64,000 nt of DNA from Bog-756 sp963725395 (GTDB lineage: Bacteria > Actinomycetota > Acidimicrobiia > Acidimicrobiales > RAAP-2), in the NCBI GenBank assembly GCA_963725395.1, contig CAVRYH010000005.1, positions 186,001-250,000 of the forward strand. Reading direction: 5' to 3'. Both the position numbers and the translations under genes were made by a program. This document shows positions 24,519 to 32,991 of this stretch, piece after piece; positions within the stretch are counted from its first letter, which is position 1; every line of letters begins with the position of its first letter. The notes under the pieces are model-generated. The model was not told the origin of the DNA and searched no databases. It worked only from the letters and a program-made list of their open reading frames with translations.

Positions 24519-25376
24519 GTGGAGGTGCGAAGGCTGGGGAGGACGGGCCATCTGTCGTCGGTGGCCATCCTGGGTTGCGCTGCGTTCTGGGACGCCGATC
24601 CGGCCACGGTCGCCGACTCGTTCGAGCTGGCCCTGGCGGCCGGGGTCAACCACCTCGACGTGGCGCCCCAATACGGCCGGGCCGAGGAACTGGTCGGTCC
24701 GCTGATCCCGGCGGTCCGTGACGACCTGTTCGTGGCCTGCAAGACGCTCCGTCGCGACCCGGCCGGGGCCCGCGCCCAGCTGGAGGAGTCCTTGGCCAGA
24801 CTCCACTGTGACCGTGTCGACCTCTACCAACTCCACGCCGTGACCGACCTGGCCGAGCTCGAGGCCCGGGCGCCGGCGGTGGAGGCCGTCCTGGCCGCAC
24901 GCGACGAGGGCCTGTGCCGGTGGGTGGGGATCACCGGGCACGAGCTGAGTGCACCGTCGGCCCATCTCGAGGCCCTCCGGCGCTACGACCTCGACACGGT
25001 CATGTTCCCGGTCAATCCACAGCTGTGGAGTGACCCCGCCTACCGCCACGACGCCGAGGCCCTCCTCGCCCACGCCACCGAGCACGACATCGGGGTCATG
25101 GCCATCAAGTCCGTTGCCGCCCGCCCGTGGGGCACCCGGGCCCACACCGCCGACACGTGGTACGAGCCCTACTCCACCGGCGCCGGGGTGGAGCGCGGGG
25201 TGCGCTTCGCCCTGTCCACGCCCGGCGTCCACGCCGTGTGCACCCCGGGGGACACCACCGTCTTGCCCTTGGCGCTGGCGGCGGCCGGGTCTTTCACCCC
25301 CATGACGCCGGCGGACCGTGAGGAAGCCACCGCCTCGGTCTCCCACGAGGCCAGCATTTTCCCCATGCCGAGGTGA
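24519..25376 (+). CDS. Aldo/keto reductase family protein
   Basis: A 285-residue TIM-barrel oxidoreductase. The catalytic set is visible: Asp and Tyr in HLDVAPQYGRAEE, Lys in VACKTL, His in VDLYQLHAV. NADPH would be the cofactor by family. TACGGT just before the GTG suggests a near-leaderless message. Its stop overlaps the start of the biotin/carboxyltransferase gene (GTGA), so the two are coupled, though no metabolic link is obvious. Substrate unknown. Confidence 0.88.
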   Translation: MEVRRLGRTGHLSSVAILGCAAFWDADPATVADSFELALAAGVNHLDVAPQYGRAEELVGPLIPAVRDDLFVACKTLRRDPAGARAQLEESLARLHCDRVDLYQLHAVTDLAELEARAPAVEAVLAARDEGLCRWVGITGHELSAPSAHLEALRRYDLDTVMFPVNPQLWSDPAYRHDAEALLAHATEHDIGVMAIKSVAARPWGTRAHTADTWYEPYSTGAGVERGVRFALSTPGVHAVCTPGDTTVLPLALAAAGSFTPMTPADREEATASVSHEASIFPMPR

Positions 25377-27220
25377 CCGACGTGGGATCGGCCAGGCCGG
25401 TCGAGGACCTCCGCGCACCGCTCCAGGGCACGGTGGTGGCCGTACCGGTGGCGGTGGGTGACCGCATCGCCGAGGGGGCGGCATTCGCCATCATCGAGTC
25501 GATGAAGATGGAGCACGTGGTGCGCGCCCCGGTCTCGGGGAGGGTGACCGTCATCGCCGCGGTCACCGGTGTGGTCGTGGCGGAGGGTGATCACCTCGGC
25601 ACACTCGAGGTCACCGACGACGCCCCCGCGGCGGTCGAGCGTACGGACGTCGATCCCGAGCGGATCCGCCCCGACCTCGCCGAGCTCGGGCGCCGTCGCT
25701 CGTCGACCCTCGACGCCGGCCGACCCGACGCCGTCACTCGTCGCCATGCCCAGGGGCGTAGGACGGCGCGCGAGAACATCGACGACCTGTGCGACCCGGG
25801 CTCCTTCGTCGAGTACGGGTCGTTGGCCATCGCCGCCCAGCGGGGGAGGCGGCCGCTCGACGAGCTGATCGAGAGGACTCCGGCCGACGGGCTGGTGGCC
25901 GGTGTCGGTCGTGTCAACGGCGCGCTCTTCGAGGACCGGAGCGCATCGTGTGCCGTGCTCTCCTACGACTACACCGTGCTGGCCGGAACCCAGGGTCAGC
26001 AGAACCACCGCAAGAAGGACCGAGTCTTCGAGTTGGTGGAGCGGTTGCGTCTCCCCGTCGTCCTATTCGCCGAAGGCGGCGGTGGCCGGCCGGGGGACAC
26101 GGACTACGCGGTGATCACGGGCCTCGACACCAAGGCGTTCGCGCTCTTCGGGGCGCTGAGCGGCCTGGTCCCACTGGTCGGTGTGGCATCGGGGCGGTGC
26201 TTCGCCGGCAATGCCGCCCTCGTCGGGTGTTGTGACGTGATCATCGCCACCGAGGACTCCTCGATCGGCATGGGCGGACCGGCGATGATCGAGGGCGGAG
26301 GACTGGGCACCTTCGGTCCCGAGGAGATCGGACCCATCGACGTGCAGTCCGCCAACGGCGTCGTGGACCTGGTGGCCCGGGACGACGCCGACGCGGTGCG
26401 GCTGGCCAAGAGGTACCTCTCCTACTTCCAGGGCACCCTGGACGAGTGGGCGTGTGCCGACCAGAGGCTCCTGCGCAGCAGCGTCCCCGAGGAGAGACTG
26501 CGGGTCTACGACATGCGACACCTGGTCACCACCCTGGCCGACACGGACTCGGTAACCGAACTGAGGGCGGGCTTCGGCCGGGGGATGATGACCGCCCTGG
26601 CCCGGGTGGAGGGACGGCCCATCGGGGTCGTGGCCAACGACCCGGGACACCTCGGTGGTGCCATCGACAGCGACGGGGCCGACAAGGCGGCCCGGTTCCT
26701 CCAACTCTGTGACGCCCATGACGTCCCGGTCCTGTTCCTGTGCGACACCCCGGGGTTCATGGTCGGCCCCGAGGCGGAGCGCTCCGCCCAGGTGCGCCAC
26801 TTCAGCCGTTTGTTCGTCGTCGGGGCCAGCCTCAGCATTCCCTTCTTCACGATCATCGTGCGCAAGGGCTACGGGCTCGGCGCCCAGGCCATGGCGGGCG
26901 GGAGCTTCCGCTCCCCACTGTTCACCGTGGCCTGGCCGAGTGGTGAGTTGGGCGGGATGGGCCTCGAGGGGGCGGTCCGGCTCGGGTTCCGACGTGAGCT
27001 GGATGCCGTGGAGAACCCCGACGAACGCGAGGCGCTGTTCCGGTCGATGGTCGAGCGCGCCTACGAGCACGGGAAGGCCATCAACGTGGCGTCGGCGCTC
27101 GAGATCGACGACGTGATCGATCCGGCCGAGTCGAGGGCCAGGATCGTGGCGGCGTTGCGTTCTGCCCCGGCACCACCGGTGCGGAGCGGCAAGAAGCGCA
27201 GCTGCATCGACACCTGGTGA
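25373..27220 (+). CDS. Acyl-CoA carboxylase: N-terminal biotin carrier fused to carboxyltransferase
   Basis: A 615-residue fusion. Residues 10-85 form a biotinyl domain with ESMKMEH; K45 is the biotin attachment site. From about 115 to 600 comes a full carboxyltransferase of the acetyl/propionyl-CoA carboxylase beta family, with the oxyanion stretches GGGGRPGDT and, later, CDTPGFMVG and GSFRSPLFT. No biotin carboxylase domain is in this gene or nearby, so one must be supplied from elsewhere. The order carrier-then-CT is unusual; normally the carrier sits behind the biotin carboxylase. GTG overlaps the AKR stop. Acyl substrate unknown. Confidence 0.92.
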   Translation: MTDVGSARPVEDLRAPLQGTVVAVPVAVGDRIAEGAAFAIIESMKMEHVVRAPVSGRVTVIAAVTGVVVAEGDHLGTLEVTDDAPAAVERTDVDPERIRPDLAELGRRRSSTLDAGRPDAVTRRHAQGRRTARENIDDLCDPGSFVEYGSLAIAAQRGRRPLDELIERTPADGLVAGVGRVNGALFEDRSASCAVLSYDYTVLAGTQGQQNHRKKDRVFELVERLRLPVVLFAEGGGGRPGDTDYAVITGLDTKAFALFGALSGLVPLVGVASGRCFAGNAALVGCCDVIIATEDSSIGMGGPAMIEGGGLGTFGPEEIGPIDVQSANGVVDLVARDDADAVRLAKRYLSYFQGTLDEWACADQRLLRSSVPEERLRVYDMRHLVTTLADTDSVTELRAGFGRGMMTALARVEGRPIGVVANDPGHLGGAIDSDGADKAARFLQLCDAHDVPVLFLCDTPGFMVGPEAERSAQVRHFSRLFVVGASLSIPFFTIIVRKGYGLGAQAMAGGSFRSPLFTVAWPSGELGGMGLEGAVRLGFRRELDAVENPDEREALFRSMVERAYEHGKAINVASALEIDDVIDPAESRARIVAALRSAPAPPVRSGKKRSCIDTW

Positions 27221-27256
27221 AGGTGCTCGCCACGAGACCGTGCGACCGCCGACGGC

Positions 27257-28288
27257 TCAGAGTCCCTCGAGGGCCTCGATGCGCCGGTCGATCAGCGTGT
27301 TCAGCCCCTCCGTCCCCGGACCGCCCGAGGTGGCCGGCTCCCGCGGGGCCGGGGCGCCGACCAACCGGCCGAGCGAGGCGGTGACCGACGAGCGGAGCGC
27401 GGTCAGGTCGTAGCCTCCCTCGAGGAAGAGGACGAGCCGGCCCGGGCCCGGGGCGTAGTCCGCCACCACCGCGGCCAGATCGGCGAAGTCGCCGGACGAC
27501 AGGGCCAGGTCGGCGAGGGGATCCTCCCGGTGGGCATCGAAGCCGGCCGATACGAGCACCCAGGTGGGTCCGAATTCGTCCACGGCGGGGCCGACCAGCC
27601 GTTCGCACGCGTGGCGCACCACGTCCCCGGTGGCCCCGGGCGGAAGGGGCACGTTGAGCGTGGTACCCCGGGCCCGATGACTGCCCACCTCACCGGGCCG
27701 TCCGGTGCCGGGGTAGCAGGGCCACTGGTGGAGGGACACGTAGAGGACGTCGGGTTCGTCCCAGAAGATGGCCTGGGTCCCGTTGCCGTGGTGCACGTCC
27801 CAGTCGACGATCAGGACGCGCTCGCCCGCGTCGACCAATGCCTGGGCCGACACGGCCACGTTGTTGATCAGGCAGAAGCCCATCGACTGGTCGGGGAGGG
27901 CGTGGTGGCCTGGCGGCCGAACAGCGACGAAACCCACCCCGGCGTCGTCGGCGGCCAGGGCCTCGACGGCCTCCAACCCGGCCCCGGCCGCCAGCAGGGC
28001 GGCATCCCATGACTCCGGGGTGGCGTAGGTGTCCTCGTCGAGGTGGCCGCCCCCGGACTCGCACACCAGGCGCAGTCGCTCGAGGTACGCGGCGCCATGG
28101 ACGCGGACGAGCCGGTCGGCGTCGGCCGGGCGGGGCTCGAGGACGCGAAGGTCGCGGTCGAGGTGGAGATCGGCGATTCCGTCCATCACCGCATCGATCC
28201 GTGACGGCCGCTCGGGGTGACCGGCCTGACGGTGCCGCCCCGCGTGGTGATCCTCTCCGCCGACGGGCCCGACGACGGTCAACACCAC
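27257..28288 (-). CDS. Histone deacetylase-like (class II / acetoin-utilisation) amidohydrolase
   Basis: A 343-residue arginase-fold deacetylase. Signature motifs: RPPGHHA (tandem His), DWDVHHGNGTQ (zinc Asp and His), SAGFDAH (zinc Asp) and EGGYD. Bacterial relatives deacetylate polyamines, acetoin-pathway enzymes or short-chain acyl-lysines. A GTG start at 28288 is used. It is convergent with the carboxylase and divergent from the antiporter. Presence of a GNAT-AAA protein 4 kb away invites the idea of an acetylation cycle, but there is no direct link. Confidence 0.92.
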   Translation of the reverse strand: MVLTVVGPVGGEDHHAGRHRQAGHPERPSRIDAVMDGIADLHLDRDLRVLEPRPADADRLVRVHGAAYLERLRLVCESGGGHLDEDTYATPESWDAALLAAGAGLEAVEALAADDAGVGFVAVRPPGHHALPDQSMGFCLINNVAVSAQALVDAGERVLIVDWDVHHGNGTQAIFWDEPDVLYVSLHQWPCYPGTGRPGEVGSHRARGTTLNVPLPPGATGDVVRHACERLVGPAVDEFGPTWVLVSAGFDAHREDPLADLALSSGDFADLAAVVADYAPGPGRLVLFLEGGYDLTALRSSVTASLGRLVGAPAPREPATSGGPGTEGLNTLIDRRIEALEGL

Positions 28289-28444
28289 GGGGACCCCGCG
28301 GGCGTCACCTGATCGGACCAGGAGTCTTCGGCACCCGACCAGTCTGCACCAGGCGTCCCAGCGGTGCCCGCCGGTACCTGCCCAAACAGGTGGCGACGCC
28401 TAAGGTGAGGCGATGGTGAATCGAGCCGGCTCGGACGCGGTGGG

Positions 28445-29665
28445 GTGACATCGACCGCCATCGGCACACTGGTCCTGATCGCCATCGCCGCGGTGCTCGC
28501 CCCGATCCTCTCGGAGCTGACCGGCCCGTTGGCCGTTCCGGAAATCGTGTTCCAGATCGGGCTGGGCATGCTTCTCGGGCCATACGCGCTCAACATCGCC
28601 CACGTGGACAATGTGGTGACCGGGCTCTCCGACCTGGGATTGACCTATCTGATCTTCCTCGCCGGCTACGAGCTGGACCTCCAACGGATCCGGGGGAAGC
28701 CACTGCGGCTGGCCACCGCCGGCTGGCTGCTGTCGCTGGTCATCGGCCTGGGCGCGGCATTCGCACTCGTGTCGGGCGGACTGGCCCGCGACACGCTGGT
28801 CGTGGGCCTGGCGCTGACCACGACGGCACTCGGGACCCTGGTGCCGATGCTCCGGGACGCCGGTGTCATGGAGAGCAGGTTCGGCGCCCTGGTCTCCGCC
28901 ATCGGGACGTGCGGCGAGTTCCTGCCCATCGTCGCCGTCGCCCTGCTGCTGACGAGGAAGGAGCCCTTCCTCACCTCGTTGCTGCTGGCCGCGTTCATCG
29001 CGGTGGCGGTCTGCACCGTCCTCTTGGCGGCGCGCCAGCAGCCACCGCGGCTGGTGGCCGTCCTCGACCGGCACCTGGAGTCGAGCGCCCAGCTGCCGGT
29101 GCGGGTGTCACTGCTGTTCATCGTGCTGCTCGTGCTGTTGGCCGCCACGCTCGGCCTCGACGTGCTGCTCGGTGCGTTCGCGGCGGGCATCGTGGTGCGC
29201 CTGTTCACCGCCCACGGGGGGAGTGTGGCGATCAAGGCCAAGTTGGAGGCGATCGGGTTCGGCTTCCTCATCCCCATCTTCTTCGTGGTCAGCGGCATCC
29301 AGTTCGACATCCACGTGTTCGTGGACGACCCGCGGTCGCTCTGGAGGGTGCCGTTGTTCCTGGCCCTGATGCTGGTGGCCCGTGGCGTGCCCGTGTTCCT
29401 GTTGTACCGGCGCGAACTCGAACGCAACGAGCGCGTGCCCATGGCGTTGTTCTCGGCGACCGGGCTGCCCCTCATCGTGGTCATCACCAGCATCGCCCTC
29501 GCCGAGCACCGGATGCTCGAGGTGAACGCCGACGCGCTGGTGGCGGCCGGGATGCTGTCCGTCCTACTGTTCCCGGCGACCGGGCTGTGGCTGCTCCGCA
29601 GGGGCGGCCGGGCGACCAGCCGCAAGGAACCGGCGACCGAGGCGGACACCGGAGGGGAGGCGTGA
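28445..29665 (+). CDS. Cation:proton antiporter, CPA2 type
   Basis: A 406-residue membrane protein with about 12 helices and the Na+/H+ exchanger fold. It opens with ILSELTGPLAVPEIVFQIGLGMLLGPYAL, followed by LTYLIFLAGYELDL, typical of the KefB/NapA-like CPA2 family. There is no C-terminal TrkA/RCK domain. It would exchange Na+ or K+ for protons for pH or osmotic balance. GTG at 28445. Confidence 0.88.
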   Translation: MTSTAIGTLVLIAIAAVLAPILSELTGPLAVPEIVFQIGLGMLLGPYALNIAHVDNVVTGLSDLGLTYLIFLAGYELDLQRIRGKPLRLATAGWLLSLVIGLGAAFALVSGGLARDTLVVGLALTTTALGTLVPMLRDAGVMESRFGALVSAIGTCGEFLPIVAVALLLTRKEPFLTSLLLAAFIAVAVCTVLLAARQQPPRLVAVLDRHLESSAQLPVRVSLLFIVLLVLLAATLGLDVLLGAFAAGIVVRLFTAHGGSVAIKAKLEAIGFGFLIPIFFVVSGIQFDIHVFVDDPRSLWRVPLFLALMLVARGVPVFLLYRRELERNERVPMALFSATGLPLIVVITSIALAEHRMLEVNADALVAAGMLSVLLFPATGLWLLRRGGRATSRKEPATEADTGGEA

Positions 29666-29669
29666 CCCC

Positions 29670-30350
29670 TCAGGGTGTGGGGCGCTGGACGCTGAACCAG
29701 TCCCGTGCGTCGAGGTACGAGGAGAACGCGGTGGCGATGGCGTCGATGTCCGCCGGTCCCTTCGGCCGCTGCAGTTCGTAGACGTTCGGGAAGGCCAGCC
29801 AGGCCGTCACGTGCTCCCAGAGCCGGACCGCATCATCGCCCTTCGGGGGATTGACCAGCACCGGCCCGAACAGCGCCTGGCCGTCGTCGAAGATCATGGT
29901 CGGCACCCCGAATCCCCCCTTCGACACCACCAGCTCGTGCTCGGCACGCACCTCGTCACCGGTGGTCGGGTCGGAGATGGCCTCGGCCACGATCGAGGCA
30001 TCGAGGCCCATCTCGCCGAGGATGGCCTCGGCCACCTCGGGCCGGTGGGGCTTGCGGCCATCGACGTGCAGCGCCGCCCCGGCCGCCGCGTACCACCGGT
30101 CGAGCAGATCGATGTCCCGACGTCGGAGGAGCGCACCGATCCGCATCATCGACCAGCCGTAGGACCATTCGCGTTCCCAGGGGTGCTTCTTCCCCTCGAC
30201 CCGGTTGACCTCCTCGAGGCTGAAGAACCTCCACCGGATGTCCAGCCCGATCCGGTCCCGCACCTCCCGCATCCACAGCGACGTCTGGTAGGCGTAGGGA
30301 CACATGATGTCGAAGTGGAAGTCGACCCCTGTCGGTGTCTCCATGGTCAC
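29670..30350 (-). CDS. DsbA/FrnE-like thioredoxin-fold protein
   Basis: About 226 residues. The N-terminus reads FHFDIMCPYAYQT: the usual CxxC site has only one Cys (C-P-Y-A). The cis-proline loop is GVPTMIF near 168. This layout resembles the HCCA isomerase/FrnE branch of the DsbA superfamily, which may use glutathione-like or mycothiol cofactors rather than a disulfide. The GTG at 30350 overlaps the LysR stop (GTGA); an ATG two codons in (30344) has better spacing to AAGGGG and may be the real start. Cotranscribed with the LysR gene. Confidence 0.82.
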   Translation of the reverse strand: MTMETPTGVDFHFDIMCPYAYQTSLWMREVRDRIGLDIRWRFFSLEEVNRVEGKKHPWEREWSYGWSMMRIGALLRRRDIDLLDRWYAAAGAALHVDGRKPHRPEVAEAILGEMGLDASIVAEAISDPTTGDEVRAEHELVVSKGGFGVPTMIFDDGQALFGPVLVNPPKGDDAVRLWEHVTAWLAFPNVYELQRPKGPADIDAIATAFSSYLDARDWFSVQRPTP

Positions 30351-31324
30351 GCCCCTTCCTGGCCTCGTCGGCCGTCCGGCCCAACGGTGGTGTCACCGCG
30401 CTCGGCTGCACCGTACACGGGAGCGCCCGTGGCCAGCTCGACGAACCGCCTTGCCGCCGGCGCCAGGGGTCCCGGGCGGTGGACCAGGGCGATCGCCCGC
30501 TCGACGGGTGGTTGGGGACGGGCCACGGTGGCTCCGAGCGCGCCGGCCACCGCGGCGATGGCCTCGGGCACCAGGGCGGCACCGGCTCCGGCCAGGACCA
30601 GGGGGAGGATGGCGTCCCGTTGGGCGGTCACGACGGCGACCCGGGGCTCCGCCTTTGCGGCGACGAACCCCTCTTCGAGGAGCCGACGCGTCGAGGTGCC
30701 CGTCGGCGCGGCGATGAACGGGATGTCGACCAGGTCGGCGAGGGGGAGGATGAACTCCGACGACGGGCCACCCGGGTCGTCGAGCGGGTTCCCCCACCCG
30801 CCCATGCCGGGAGGGAGGATGAGCAAGAGGGCCTGCCCCCCGATCCGATGACCGACGAGGTCGCCCGGCACGTCGATGGACTCGGTCAGGCCGGCCTCGC
30901 ACCGTCCGTCCCGGATCATGGCGATGAGATCGGACGAGCCCTCGGGCGCAGCGAGGTCGACGTCCACACCCGGGTGCCGGCGGCGGAAGCGACCGATCAG
31001 ATCGGCCATCGGTTCGGCGGCCAGGGTGGGGAGGCTGCAGAGCGACAGGTGCCCCGAGCTCGACCCGGCCACCGCCGCCACCGCGGACCGGCCGGTCTCG
31101 ACGTCGCGCAGGGTCTGGCGGGCCGGCTCGATCAGGGCGCGACCCGCCGCCGTCACCAGCACCCGGCGTCCGAGCCGCTCGAACAGTGGCACACCCAGTT
31201 CGATCTCGAGCTCTTTGACCGCCTGGGAGAGCGCCGGCTGGCTCACGCCCAGCTCGTCGGCGGCGGGGGTGAACCCCCCGTGATCGACCACCGCCAGGAA
31301 CCGTTCGAGGTGGCGGATATCCAT
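30347..31324 (-). CDS. LysR-family transcriptional regulator
   Basis: A 325-residue regulator: N-terminal winged helix (MDIRHLERFLAVVDHGGFTPAADELGVSQPALSQAVKELE region, 1-60), linker helix, and a type II periplasmic-binding-like effector domain. It is divergent from the DHA2 exporter and coupled to the FrnE-like gene, so it probably controls both. Its start codon overlaps a perfect inverted repeat (31323-31337), and a T-N11-A box lies just upstream. The effector is unknown. Confidence 0.93.
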   Translation of the reverse strand: MDIRHLERFLAVVDHGGFTPAADELGVSQPALSQAVKELEIELGVPLFERLGRRVLVTAAGRALIEPARQTLRDVETGRSAVAAVAGSSSGHLSLCSLPTLAAEPMADLIGRFRRRHPGVDVDLAAPEGSSDLIAMIRDGRCEAGLTESIDVPGDLVGHRIGGQALLLILPPGMGGWGNPLDDPGGPSSEFILPLADLVDIPFIAAPTGTSTRRLLEEGFVAAKAEPRVAVVTAQRDAILPLVLAGAGAALVPEAIAAVAGALGATVARPQPPVERAIALVHRPGPLAPAARRFVELATGAPVYGAAERGDTTVGPDGRRGQEGA

Positions 31325-31362
31325 AAGAAAATCTTATCGGACTAATCGGATACACCTATTAG
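31323..31362. promoter_or_regulatory. LysR operator region: two inverted repeats
   Basis: ATAAGA-AAA-TCTTAT (31323-31337) is a perfect repeat overlapping the LysR start codon. CTAAT-N11-ATTAG (31342-31362) is an exact LysR-type box. Both lie between the regulator and the divergent exporter (ATG 31398) in a locally AT-rich gap, the classical layout for LysR autoregulation and target activation. Confidence 0.7.
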
Positions 31363-31397
31363 ACTTCTGGATCGGACCCCACCAGGCTGGGCCGGTC

Positions 31398-32897
31398 ATG
31401 ACGCTCGTCGACGGCACCAGGCCAGTTGGGTGGCATCGGTTCACCGTGGAACCGCGTCGGCCGTCCGCCGTGCGGCGCCTGGAGCGGGGGTACGTCCTGG
31501 CCGTGGGCGCCGTCTGCGTGGGTGCGTTCATGGGCCAGCTCGACGCCAGCATCGTCACCCTGGCGTTCCCCACCCTCGAGCGCTCCTTCCATTCCGGGCT
31601 GAGCGACGTGACCTGGGTGGGCCTCAGTTATCTGCTGGTGCTGGTGGCGTCGGTCGCCGCCGTGGGGAGGATGGCGGACACCGTGGGCCGGAAGCTGCTC
31701 TACCTCTACGGCTTCGTCATCTTCGTCATCGGCTCCGCCCTGTGTGCCGGTGCGTCCAGCCTCGTGGCCCTCGACTGTTTCCGGGCCTTCCAGGCCGTCG
31801 GGGCGGCCATGCTCCAGGCCAATAGCGTGGCCATCATCGCCCTGGCGGTGCCCCGTGACCGACTGGGCCGAGCGCTCGGCGTCCAGGGGGCGGCCCAGGC
31901 CCTGGGCCTGGCGCTCGGGCCGTCCGTCGGGGGACTGCTCCTCGCCACTGGGGGATGGCGACTCCTCTTCCTCATCAACGTCCCGGTCGGCCTCATCGGA
32001 ATGGTGGCAGCCCTCTTGTTCATCCCCCGGAGCAATCACCTCCGGGCCCGGGACGGCTTCGATTGGCCGGGTCTGGGCCTTTTCTTCCCCGCCGTCGTGG
32101 CCTTGGTCTTCGCCATCTCGCAGGGCGGTCGCTTCGGGTGGACGTCGTCGGTCGTGGTGTCCGCCCTCGGTGGGACCGCCGTGCTCGGGGCGGCGTTCGT
32201 GCGCCGCGAGCGACGGTGCGTGTCGCCGATGGTGGACCTCTCGCTCTTCCGTCGGATGCCCTTCACCGCCGGCGTCTCGAGCGGGCTCCTGGCCTTCTTG
32301 GTGCTGTTCGGCGTCCTGGTGACGGTCCCCTTCTTCCTCGAGCGGGCCAGTGGGTTCGGGTCGGTGAGGACCGGGCTGGAACTGATGGTGATGCCGGTCG
32401 CGCTCGGACTGGTCGCGCCGTTCTCGGGGAGGATGGCCGACCGTCTCGGGGTCCGGATCCCGGGGGCCGCCGGCATGGCCCTCGTGGCGGCCGGCCTGGT
32501 CGCTCTCGGGTGGCTGCGACCTTCGACCCCGGGGTTCCTCGCCCTGCTCGTCGTGGTCGGTGCTGGGCTCGGGCTCTTCGTCTCACCGAACAACGCCGGC
32601 ATCATGGCGTCGGTGCCCGCCGACCAGTCGGGCCTGGCTTCCGGCCTGCTCAACATGAGCAGAGGCTTGGGGACGGCCATGGGATTGGCCGTCTCCAGTG
32701 CCGTGTTCGCGGCCTTTGACGGGGACCGGGGCCCGTCCCACCAGGTCGCCGCGGCGTTCTCCGCCACCGTGATCGTGCTGGCCGGCGTGGCCGCGGGGGC
32801 TGCGGTCATCGCCGCGTTGTGGGGCCGTGCCGAGCCCCTGGCCGATCGGGACGCACCGACGCGCGCCGCTTCGGGGGCGTTGGCGTCGGCCGTCTGA
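31398..32897 (+). CDS. MFS exporter, DHA2 (14-helix) drug:proton antiporter family
   Basis: A 499-residue transporter with 14 predicted helices. GQLDASIVTLAFPTL is the DHA2 motif in helix 1, GRMADTVGRK motif A, and GLALGPSVGGLL the antiporter motif C. It probably exports a toxic compound or dye-like drug by proton exchange. Control by the divergent LysR protein is likely. A short hairpin follows the stop. Confidence 0.9.
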   Translation: MTLVDGTRPVGWHRFTVEPRRPSAVRRLERGYVLAVGAVCVGAFMGQLDASIVTLAFPTLERSFHSGLSDVTWVGLSYLLVLVASVAAVGRMADTVGRKLLYLYGFVIFVIGSALCAGASSLVALDCFRAFQAVGAAMLQANSVAIIALAVPRDRLGRALGVQGAAQALGLALGPSVGGLLLATGGWRLLFLINVPVGLIGMVAALLFIPRSNHLRARDGFDWPGLGLFFPAVVALVFAISQGGRFGWTSSVVVSALGGTAVLGAAFVRRERRCVSPMVDLSLFRRMPFTAGVSSGLLAFLVLFGVLVTVPFFLERASGFGSVRTGLELMVMPVALGLVAPFSGRMADRLGVRIPGAAGMALVAAGLVALGWLRPSTPGFLALLVVVGAGLGLFVSPNNAGIMASVPADQSGLASGLLNMSRGLGTAMGLAVSSAVFAAFDGDRGPSHQVAAAFSATVIVLAGVAAGAAVIAALWGRAEPLADRDAPTRAASGALASAV

Positions 32898-32906
32898 GCC
32901 ATCACG

Positions 32907-32923
32907 CCGGGATGTGTTCCCGG
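32907..32923 (+). terminator. Short hairpin, possible terminator after the MFS gene
   Basis: CCGGGA-TGTGT-TCCCGG, a perfect 6-base stem with a 5-base loop, lies 10 bases after the stop and between convergent genes. No U-run follows, so it may only stabilise the transcript end. Confidence 0.35.
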
Positions 32924-32991
32924 GCTCGGGCAAGGGTGCCGGCATGGCCCGATGGGAAGCGGTCGGGGACTGGCGTCTAGGGGTGCGCGGT

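Noticed and set aside
23811..25484. N-terminal extension of the GNAT-AAA frame by about 550 codons
   Set aside because: It runs antisense through the aldo/keto reductase and NTF2-like genes; GTG 23810 with GGGAG is the sensible start.
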